Shown one piece after another: positions 57,145 to 64,000 of a stretch of 64,000 nt of DNA; positions within the stretch are counted from its first letter, which is position 1; each line of letters starts with the position of its first letter. Origin of the DNA: Acidobacteriota bacterium (lineage in GTDB: Bacteria; Acidobacteriota; Terriglobia; Terriglobales; Acidobacteriaceae); assembly GCA_028872955.1 (NCBI GenBank), contig JAGWNX010000002.1, positions 1 to 64,000 of the forward strand, written 5' to 3'. A program made the translations under genes and the position numbers. Below the pieces are notes generated by a model that was not told the origin of the DNA, did not search any database, and worked only from the letters and a program-made list of their open reading frames with translations.

Positions 57145-57678
57145 ATGCCGAGCTTCGGCGATAGCGCCTTTATCTTCATCCTTGCCCTGCTGCTCTTCGG
57201 TCCGAAGAAGCTGCCCGAGCTCGCCCGCCAGTTGGGCAAGCTGATGGCGGAGTTTCGCCGCGCCTCACCCGAGTTCCGCGTGCAGATGGAAGAGGAGTTG
57301 CGCCTGGCCGATCAGGCTGAGCAGCAGAAGAAGCTGGCTGCGCTGCAGGCTGCGGCCCCCCAGTCCCCGGCACTGGAGACGCCCGCAGCACCAGCCGAGG
57401 CCGCTGAGTCATCCTCTCCGCTGGCGCCTGCAGAGGAGATTGCCCTGCCTGCCGCCGAGGTCGCCGAAACCTACCCCGACCCACGCGCCAGCAACCCGCC
57501 GGCAGCCGCGCCCATCGCGATCGCGACCGAGGGCGAGTTGAGCATACTGCCGCCCGCCACCGGACTGCCCACCGCGCGTGGCAGCGCGCCTACCGATGAG
57601 ATTGCGCTGGCACAGCGGCCGGAGCGCCATACGCAAGACCCCGAATCCCCCGTTGAGGCCCCGAAGCAGCATGCCTGA
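57145..57678 (+). CDS. tatB: TatA/TatB-family translocase subunit
   Basis: The 177-residue protein starts with the Tat hydrophobic helix and hinge ('FIFILALLLFGPKKLPELAR'), then an amphipathic helix ('LGKLMAEFRRASPEF') and a long Ala/Pro/Glu-rich tail with no clear fold. The early Phe-Gly-Pro and Lys-Lys fit TatA/E/B. Its length and tail favour TatB. It overlaps tatC by 8 bp, so the pair are coexpressed. Confidence 0.85.
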   Translation: MPSFGDSAFIFILALLLFGPKKLPELARQLGKLMAEFRRASPEFRVQMEEELRLADQAEQQKKLAALQAAAPQSPALETPAAPAEAAESSSPLAPAEEIALPAAEVAETYPDPRASNPPAAAPIAIATEGELSILPPATGLPTARGSAPTDEIALAQRPERHTQDPESPVEAPKQHA

Positions 57679-58462
57679 TCTTGACCCTATCGAACGCGCA
57701 CGCGCCGCCATCAGCGACCGCGCCGAGCTGCCTGGCATGAGCCTGATGGAGCACCTGGAGGAGCTGCGCAAGCGTCTGCTGCACTCCATCTACTACCTCA
57801 TCGCCGGGTTCTTTGTGGCGTACGGCTTCCATGAGCGTCTGTACGGCATCATTCAGAAGCCGCTCGATGACCTGCACATCCCGCTCAACTTCACGCATCC
57901 GACGGATGGCCTGAACCTGTATCTGAAGACCGCCCTGCTTGGCGGTGCCATCATCGCCGCGCCGTTCATTCTGTACCAGGTCTGGCTGTTCATCTCGCCG
58001 GGCATGTACCAGCATGAGAAGCGCTTCGTCATCCCCTTCATGACCGCAACGGTTGGCCTGTTTCTGTGCGGGGCATGGTTTGGATACCACTGGGTGCTGC
58101 CCGGCGCCATCAAGGTGCTGGTGCTGGACTTCGGCAAGCGCTTCCACCCCATCCTGACGATTGAGGACTACACGCAGTTCTTCCTCGCCGTCATCCTGGG
58201 CCTCGGCATATGTTTTGAGCTGCCGATCCTCATCTTTTTTCTGGCGCTGTTCGGCATTGTGGACGCCAAGTTTCTGCTGCGTCACATTCGCTACGCCATT
58301 CTGATTATCTTCCTCGTCGCGGCGATCATTTGCCCGCTGCCAGACCCCTTCAGCATGTGCCTGTTCGCCAGCCCGATGCTGGTGCTCTACATCATCGGCG
58401 TACTGGTTGCGTACTGGGTGCACCCTAGCCGCCGCAAAGCGAAGGAGGCTAATGCCGCATGA
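57671..58462 (+). CDS. tatC: twin-arginine translocase subunit TatC
   Basis: The 263-residue membrane protein has six helices and the TatC signatures 'SLMEHLEELRKRLLHSI' and 'LKTALLGGAIIAAPFILYQVW'. TatC recognises twin-arginine signal peptides and exports folded proteins. ATG 57671 is chosen because family sequence begins there; the in-frame upstream stretch is within tatB. It overlaps the next gene by 4 bp (ATGA). Confidence 0.95.
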   Translation: MPDLDPIERARAAISDRAELPGMSLMEHLEELRKRLLHSIYYLIAGFFVAYGFHERLYGIIQKPLDDLHIPLNFTHPTDGLNLYLKTALLGGAIIAAPFILYQVWLFISPGMYQHEKRFVIPFMTATVGLFLCGAWFGYHWVLPGAIKVLVLDFGKRFHPILTIEDYTQFFLAVILGLGICFELPILIFFLALFGIVDAKFLLRHIRYAILIIFLVAAIICPLPDPFSMCLFASPMLVLYIIGVLVAYWVHPSRRKAKEANAA

Positions 58463-59412
58463 TCGCCCTTAGCGTGAGTCTTCGCACCCGCCTGATGCCG
58501 CTGCTTACTCTGTTGCTGTGCAGTGTCGTGCCGGCCACGGCGCAAAAATCGGCACCCGCCCGCTACAACGGCCAGGCCGCGTTTGCCTTGACCCAGCAGT
58601 TTCTGGCGGCCGCGCCCAAGCGCTGGATCGGCTCGCCGGGGCATGCGAAGGCCGAGGACTTCATCAAGGCACACTTTGCGCCGGAGATTGCGCACGGCAA
58701 CTTTGAGACCGACAGCTTCACCGCCAGCACCCCGGCCGGCATGATGCCGATGCGCAACTTCATCGTGCGCTACCCGGGCAAGAAGAGTGGCGTCATTGTG
58801 CTGGCCTCGCACTACGAGACCAACTACCCGCTGCGCGACATCAACTTCGTCGGAGCCAATGACGGAGCCTGCACCTCAGCCTTTCTGATGGAGCTGGGCA
58901 ACTACCTGCGCACCCATCCGCCGCAGGGCGCGTCCATCTGGCTGGTCTTCGACGACGGCGAAGAGGCCATCAACGAGTGGAGTGAGCGCGACTCGCTGTA
59001 CGGCACGCGCCATCTGGCTGCCAAATGGTCGCAGGATGGAACCATCACCCGCATCAAGGCGTTCCTGGTGCTGGACATGATCGGCTACAAGAATCTGAAC
59101 ATCGATCGCGACCAGAACTCCACACCGTGGTTGCAGGACCTGCTGGTGACGGCGGCGCGCAACACCGGCCACTCCGGCTCCATCTTCAAGCAGACCCAGT
59201 ACGTTGAAGACGACCATGTGCCGTTCAAACAACGTGGGGTGCCGGTGCTGGACATTATCGACCTGGACTACGGCCCACCCTCGATGCAGCACCCTGAGGG
59301 AAGCTACCACCACACCGAGCAGGATACGATCGACAAGCTGAGCCCGCATGCGCTGCAGATAACCGGGGATCTGGTGCTGGAGCTGATCCGGCTGATCGAC
59401 CTGCGCGGCTGA
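58459..59412 (+). CDS. M28-type glutaminyl-cyclase-like zinc enzyme, secreted
   Basis: The 317-residue protein has a signal peptide ('LTLLLCSVVPATAQ'). Its metal site has 'ASHYETNYP', 'GANDGACTSAF', 'VFDDGEEAINEW' and the late 'HHTEQDTIDKL'. The 'ERDSLYGTRHLA' and 'DLDYGPPS' segments resemble animal and bacterial glutaminyl-peptide cyclotransferases within the M28 family, which form N-terminal pyroglutamate. It overlaps tatC by ATGA and so is part of the tat operon. Confidence 0.82.
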   Translation: MIALSVSLRTRLMPLLTLLLCSVVPATAQKSAPARYNGQAAFALTQQFLAAAPKRWIGSPGHAKAEDFIKAHFAPEIAHGNFETDSFTASTPAGMMPMRNFIVRYPGKKSGVIVLASHYETNYPLRDINFVGANDGACTSAFLMELGNYLRTHPPQGASIWLVFDDGEEAINEWSERDSLYGTRHLAAKWSQDGTITRIKAFLVLDMIGYKNLNIDRDQNSTPWLQDLLVTAARNTGHSGSIFKQTQYVEDDHVPFKQRGVPVLDIIDLDYGPPSMQHPEGSYHHTEQDTIDKLSPHALQITGDLVLELIRLIDLRG

Positions 59413-59531
59413 ACCCAGGCGAGCGACCGCAGCAGCCCGGCGCTGACCTCAAGCCTTCCGCCTGCGATGCATGCCAAAGCCGCCAAGCGCATGCCGTCTG
59501 CGCCTCGAAACCGCGATAGCATCTAAAGTGC

Positions 59532-60464
59532 ATGCCCGGCGCTACTCCTCTTCGATATTGGATCGGCTTTCACCTGCTGGTACTGCTGCTGCTGGCCGTC
59601 GAGCACATCCGGGCACGGCGAAGCGCGCATCGCAAGGCGGAGAGCCTGCTGCGCTCCGCCTTGCAGGCGACGATGCTTTGGGTCGCCGCAGCCGTGGCCG
59701 TTGGCGCACTGGTGCTGCACGTTGCAGGCATCTCGGCAGCCACCCAGTACTTCGCCGGATATGCCCTTGAGCAGTCGCTCTCCATCGACAACCTCTTTGT
59801 CTTCCTGCTGCTGTTTCAGCACTTTCGCATCGCGCCATCGCATCAGCCGCGCATTCTGTACTGGGGCGTTGTCGGGGCCATCGTGCTGCGCGGACTCTTC
59901 ATCGGGCTTGGTCTGGCCCTGCTGGAGCGGTTCCACTGGGTGGAATATCTCTTTGCTGTGGTCCTGCTGGTGGCCGCCGTGCGGTTGCTGCGGTCTCAGC
60001 AACACGAAGCCGACGACGCAAGCCCGGTGTGGATACGCGCGCTGGAGCGGCTGCGGCCGATCAGCCTGCGGCAGGATCGTTTTCTCGTGCGTGAGAACGG
60101 ACGCACCATGGCCACCGTGCTGCTGCTGGCGCTGCTGGCCATCGAGCTGACGGATGTCATCTTCGCGCTGGACTCCATCCCGGCCGTGCTCGCCATAACG
60201 CGGCACCCTTTCGTGGCCTACGCCTCCAACATCATGGCGGTGATGGCTCTGCGCTCTCTGTACTTTCTGCTGGCCCACCTGCTCACCCGGCTGCGCTTTC
60301 TGCACTACGGGCTGGCGGCGGTGCTTGGCTTTGCTGCGTTCAAGGTGCTGACGGCCTCGTGGCTCGCCATCGGACCGCTGCTTTCGCTGGGCATCATTCT
60401 GCTGCTGGTGGGCACAACGGTCGTCACCTCGCTGGCCGTACCCGTCCGGCGAGATCCGGCTTAG
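59532..60464 (+). CDS. TerC/Alx-family membrane protein
   Basis: The 310-residue protein has about eight membrane helices and the TerC signatures 'EQSLSIDNLFVFLLLFQHF' and 'LLALLAIELTDVIFALDSIPAVL', each with acidic residues in the membrane. TerC/Alx proteins move metal ions such as Mn2+ or help metalate exported enzymes. A TAGCAT box lies 9 nt before the ATG. No yybP-ykoY riboswitch could be recognised in the 119-bp upstream gap. Confidence 0.9.
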   Translation: MPGATPLRYWIGFHLLVLLLLAVEHIRARRSAHRKAESLLRSALQATMLWVAAAVAVGALVLHVAGISAATQYFAGYALEQSLSIDNLFVFLLLFQHFRIAPSHQPRILYWGVVGAIVLRGLFIGLGLALLERFHWVEYLFAVVLLVAAVRLLRSQQHEADDASPVWIRALERLRPISLRQDRFLVRENGRTMATVLLLALLAIELTDVIFALDSIPAVLAITRHPFVAYASNIMAVMALRSLYFLLAHLLTRLRFLHYGLAAVLGFAAFKVLTASWLAIGPLLSLGIILLLVGTTVVTSLAVPVRRDPA

Positions 60465-60510
60465 CCGCGATTTGCACAGCGTTCTACACACTCGGGTAAA
60501 ATTCTCGACC

Positions 60511-61044
60511 ATGTCCACTTCGCCTGCTTTTTTGAAAGCTGTTCGCCTGACGCATCTTTACCTGGGTGTGTTCCTCGCCCCATCCATCCTCTTCTTCGCC
60601 TTTACCGGCGCACTGCAGACCGCTGGACTGCATGAGAGCATCCGCGGCACCAACTACAAGCCAGCTGCCTGGATTGTGACCCTCGCCCAGTTGCACAAGA
60701 AGCAGACCACCGAGGTGCCCACCCACAAGTTCGGCCCTGGTGGCCCACCAGCCCCACAGCCTGCAACCGCCAAGGCAGAGCCAGCGCCCGCAGCCGGAAC
60801 ACCTGCCGCCTTGCCCGCGGCACCGGCCGGCGAAGCCCGCGAGAGCCATGGCCACGATGGCCCCTCCGGACCGAAGCACAGCACTGTGCCCATGAAGGCC
60901 TTCTTCCTGCTGGTCAGCCTGGGCCTGGCACTCTCCACAGTGCTGGGTGTGTATATGTCGTACAAGTTCAACCGCAACAAGACTCTGGTTACCTGGCTGC
61001 TGATCGCGGGCGTCGTGGTGCCGTTGCTGTTGCTGCTGGTCTAG
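60511..61044 (+). CDS. PepSY-associated membrane protein
   Basis: The 177-residue protein has a membrane helix near the N-terminus ('RLTHLYLGVFLAPSILFFAFTGALQT'), typical of PepSY_TM proteins. A Pro/Ala-rich His-containing linker follows, then two further helices ('FFLLVSLGLALSTVLGVYMSY', 'WLLIAGVVVPLLLLLV'). It is much shorter than full PepSY proteins. TAAAAT (60497-60502) ends 8 nt before ATG 60511, with TTGCAC as a possible -35 at a 19-nt spacer, so the start is probably leaderless. Confidence 0.7.
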   Translation: MSTSPAFLKAVRLTHLYLGVFLAPSILFFAFTGALQTAGLHESIRGTNYKPAAWIVTLAQLHKKQTTEVPTHKFGPGGPPAPQPATAKAEPAPAAGTPAALPAAPAGEARESHGHDGPSGPKHSTVPMKAFFLLVSLGLALSTVLGVYMSYKFNRNKTLVTWLLIAGVVVPLLLLLV

Positions 61045-61053
61045 CGGAGCTTG

Positions 61054-61830
61054 ATGTCTGCACTCACCCGTACGGTCCGCAAGCTGCGCTGGTCGCTCAT
61101 CCATCGCGGCACCCGCCAGACGCTGCAGCTGCCCCTGCAGCGTCTGCGCGAGAGCCCTGGGCCACGCATCGCCCAGCTGCGGCACCCGTTTGATGATCGC
61201 TATGGCACGGAGACCAGCGGCGTCATCGGCGGCGTCACACTGGCCTCTGCGCACCCCAACAGCCTGCATGCCACGGCGTACCACGGAGTTCCGCCCTCGC
61301 GATTGCACGTCATTCTGGAGAGCTGGCGCGCCACGCCACCGGCGCTGCCGCTTACGCAGTACACGTTCCTGGATCTGGGCTGCGGCAAAGGGCGCGCCAT
61401 CATGCTGGCCTCGCAGCTCCCGTTTCGCGAGTGCATTGGCGTAGAGCTGAACGCCGATCTGGCTGCCGTGGCCGCCGCAAACCTCAAGACGTTTCAGCGC
61501 ACCGGAGCGCCGCTCTCCCCATCGAGAATCGTTCACGGGGACGCGGCGACCTTTGCACTGCCCATGGGCCCCTGCCTCCTCTTCCTCTACAATCCGTTCT
61601 CCACACGGGTGGCCGCACAGCTGCTGGGGCACCTGCAGCGCTCGCTGGCCGCCGCACCGCGTCCGCTGGACGTGCTGTACTTCACGCCGCACGCGCATGC
61701 GCTGTTTTGCTCGCATCCGCAGGTCGAGCTCCTGTGGCAGCGGCCTGTGGCCATCTCGCCGGAGGAAGCCGCCGCCGAGCCCGTGCGCGACGTGGAAGAC
61801 CTGTGCGCGGCGTACCGCTTCCGCAGCTAG
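61054..61830 (+). CDS. class I SAM-dependent methyltransferase
   Basis: The 258-residue protein has the SAM-binding motif 'FLDLGCGKGRAIMLAS', followed by 'CIGVELNADLAAVAAANL' and the post-motif 'HGDAATFALP'. The substrate is unknown. GGAG lies just before the ATG; TTG 61051 is in frame but adds only one residue. It starts 9 bp after the PepSY-type gene and ends convergently on nadB with a 4-bp overlap. Confidence 0.82.
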   Translation: MSALTRTVRKLRWSLIHRGTRQTLQLPLQRLRESPGPRIAQLRHPFDDRYGTETSGVIGGVTLASAHPNSLHATAYHGVPPSRLHVILESWRATPPALPLTQYTFLDLGCGKGRAIMLASQLPFRECIGVELNADLAAVAAANLKTFQRTGAPLSPSRIVHGDAATFALPMGPCLLFLYNPFSTRVAAQLLGHLQRSLAAAPRPLDVLYFTPHAHALFCSHPQVELLWQRPVAISPEEAAAEPVRDVEDLCAAYRFRS

Positions 61831-63410
61831 TCGCTGCTCTCCGCCTCAAACCACAGTCTGCCGCGCTGTTGTACGGAGTGACGCGCCACGGCGTTGCGAT
61901 CAGGAAAGTCCATGCGCGCGTGCGCGCCCCGGCTCTCCTCGCGCGCCAACGCGGCGGCCACCATCAGCCTGGCAATCTCCAGCAGGTTGCGCGCCTCAAT
62001 GGCGCCACGCGACAGGCCACTGGGCTGGGCCTGCTCCAGCGCCTGCAGTCCGCGTTGCGCACGCTCCAGACCCGCGCGATCGCGCAGGAGTCCGGCATCG
62101 CGCCACATCAACTGGCGCAGCTCTGCCACCCAGCGGCCGGTGTGCTCTTCGCGTGTCATCACACCGTGCTGAGCGGCGGTGCGCTGCAGCGCATCAGCAG
62201 CCAGGTGCCAGCCCGGACACTCCGGCTCTGCCACCATCGCCTCAGCCGCCAGGGCACCAAAGACCAGCCCCTCCAGCAGCGAGTTGCTGGCCAGCCGATT
62301 CGCACCGTGTACCCCGGTGCAGGCCACCTCGCCTGCGGCATACAGCCCGGCCACCGAGGTGCGGCCATGCACATCGGTCTGCACTCCGCCCATCAGGTAG
62401 TGCGCCGCGGGACGCACGGGAATCAGATCGCGCTGCAGCGAGAGGCTGTAGCGCTCCAGAAAGGCCGAGATGCCCGGAAAGCGCGCCGCTAGATCATGCC
62501 TGGCATGGCGCATGTCCAGATAGACCGGCCCATCCATGCCCTCCATCGTGATGGCGCGCGCAACCACGTCGCGCGGGGCCAGCTCCAGTTGCGGATGGTA
62601 GCGCTGCATGAAGCGCTCTCCGCGCGCGTTGATCAGCCAGGCCCCTTCGCCGCGCAGTGCCTCACTCAGCAGAAAGCGCGGTGCGCCGGGCAGTGCAAAG
62701 GCCGTCGGGTGGAACTGGTAGAACTCCATGTCACTGACGGCTGCGCCTGCGCGATAGGCCATGGCGATGCCGTCGCCGGTGGCGACCTCCGGGTTGGTGG
62801 TCTCGGCATACACCTGCCCCGCTCCGCCGCTGGCCAGCAGCACCGCGCGAGCAGCCACCGTGCGCAGCCCGCCCTCTCCATCCACCAGCAGCGCGCCTGC
62901 CACGCGATCACCTTCCAGCAGCAGCTCCGCCGTCACAGCCCACTCCATGAGCCTGACCTGCTCCAGGCTGCGTACCCGCTCCACCAGCGAGCGCGCGATC
63001 TCGCGGCCGGTGGCGTCGCCGTTGGCGTGCAGAATTCGCGAGCGGCTGTGCGCGGCCTCGCGCGTCCACATCAGCTCACCGGCCTTGTAGCCCTGCCCCT
63101 GCGGATAGCGATCGAAGCCTGTGCCCCAGGCCAGCAGCTCCTCCACACGTTGCGGTCCCTGCTGCACCAGCACCCGTGCAGCAGCGCGATTCACCAGGCC
63201 ATCGCCCGCCTGCAGGGTATCCTCCAGGTGCAGCGCAACGTCTTCGTCTCCGCCCATGGCCACGGCAATGCCGCCCTGCGCGTACGCTGTGTTGGACTCC
63301 GCCAGCGCCTCCTTGGTGACCACCAGCACGGTTCCCCTGGCGGCCAGTCGAACCGCCGCGCTAAGGCCCGCGACACCGCCACCAATCACCAGATAGTCCA
63401 CATCAACCAT
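61827..63410 (-). CDS. nadB: L-aspartate oxidase NadB
   Basis: The 527-residue flavoenzyme has the FAD motif 'YLVIGGGVAGLSAAVRLA', 'SNTAYAQGGIAVAM' and 'GVHGANRLASNSLLEGLVFG'. It oxidises L-aspartate to iminoaspartate for NadA. TAGCAT ends 6 nt before the ATG, and no Shine-Dalgarno is present, so the start may be leaderless. Unlike nadA, no riboswitch-like structure precedes it. Confidence 0.95.
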   Translation of the reverse strand: MVDVDYLVIGGGVAGLSAAVRLAARGTVLVVTKEALAESNTAYAQGGIAVAMGGDEDVALHLEDTLQAGDGLVNRAAARVLVQQGPQRVEELLAWGTGFDRYPQGQGYKAGELMWTREAAHSRSRILHANGDATGREIARSLVERVRSLEQVRLMEWAVTAELLLEGDRVAGALLVDGEGGLRTVAARAVLLASGGAGQVYAETTNPEVATGDGIAMAYRAGAAVSDMEFYQFHPTAFALPGAPRFLLSEALRGEGAWLINARGERFMQRYHPQLELAPRDVVARAITMEGMDGPVYLDMRHARHDLAARFPGISAFLERYSLSLQRDLIPVRPAAHYLMGGVQTDVHGRTSVAGLYAAGEVACTGVHGANRLASNSLLEGLVFGALAAEAMVAEPECPGWHLAADALQRTAAQHGVMTREEHTGRWVAELRQLMWRDAGLLRDRAGLERAQRGLQALEQAQPSGLSRGAIEARNLLEIARLMVAAALAREESRGAHARMDFPDRNAVARHSVQQRGRLWFEAESSD

Positions 63411-63431
63411 CTCTTCATGCTACTCGTTTGA

Positions 63432-64000
<569 letters not shown>

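Noticed and set aside
56826-57239. A 137-residue minus-strand frame over the nadA leader
   Set aside because: It overlaps the riboswitch and the tatB start and has no protein signature.
59413-59531. A yybP-ykoY Mn2+ riboswitch before terC
   Set aside because: No conserved loop or terminator structure could be found in the 119-bp gap, and a -10 box next to the ATG suggests no leader.

Overview
The window reads as a GC-rich chromosomal segment of an acidobacterium, most likely in the Terriglobia/Acidobacteriaceae. The inference rests on a carboxypeptidase-regulatory-domain TonB receptor, several lineage-style hypothetical proteins, a split ATP synthase locus with two b-type subunits, and above all a nadA leader that matches the NAD+-I (nadA-motif) riboswitch, a class described from Acidobacteriota. 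Genes are densely packed on both strands, often with 1-8 bp overlaps. I see no insertion sequence, prophage, CRISPR array or rRNA; one tRNA gene (Val, anticodon CAC) is present.

Left part (1-17.5 kb): a small membrane protein and a LolA-like protein, an ArnT/GT39-like glycosyltransferase, and a 1177-residue GH18-NodB-GT2 fusion that probably makes and trims an exopolysaccharide. A LuxR-type regulator without a phospho-acceptor Asp follows. Next to it is a signalling pair: a response regulator fused to a flavin reductase lacking redox cysteines, and a cyclic-nucleotide-domain histidine kinase. Then come an IclR regulator, a Cys/His-rich secreted protein beside a TonB receptor, a tandem universal stress protein with a CRP-type palindrome upstream, a membrane protein and a TetR regulator.

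Middle (17.6-33.5 kb): a minus-strand set runs TolC, RND adaptor, RND permease, cydA, cydB. A DUF2892 protein and a P1B-type metal ATPase of the TPC class flank it. A LysR regulator is divergent from dabB-dabA, an energy-coupled inorganic-carbon uptake system. The dabA reading frame ends inside the antisense tRNA-Val gene. An ECF sigma factor with a zinc-finger anti-sigma factor and a DUF3106 protein follow.

Right part (36-64 kb): housekeeping genes, namely a GT2 enzyme, SppA, an HU/IHF protein, a YfiH-type protein, a fused AroD-AroE with a histone-H1-like Lys/Ala/Pro tail, an F1/stator ATP synthase operon without the a and c subunits, hfq-hflX, a DegT aminotransferase, two lipoproteins, two M28 peptidases (one glutaminyl-cyclase-like and coupled to tatBC), nadA with its riboswitch, TerC, a PepSY-type protein, a methyltransferase, nadB, and the start of aroB at the right edge.

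Several genes (sppA, the M28 peptidase, the ECF sigma gene, the PepSY-type gene, nadB and others) have a sigma-70-like -10 box 6-9 nt before the start codon and no Shine-Dalgarno, so leaderless transcription looks common here. All functional calls come from reading translations and motifs by eye; no database search was run.
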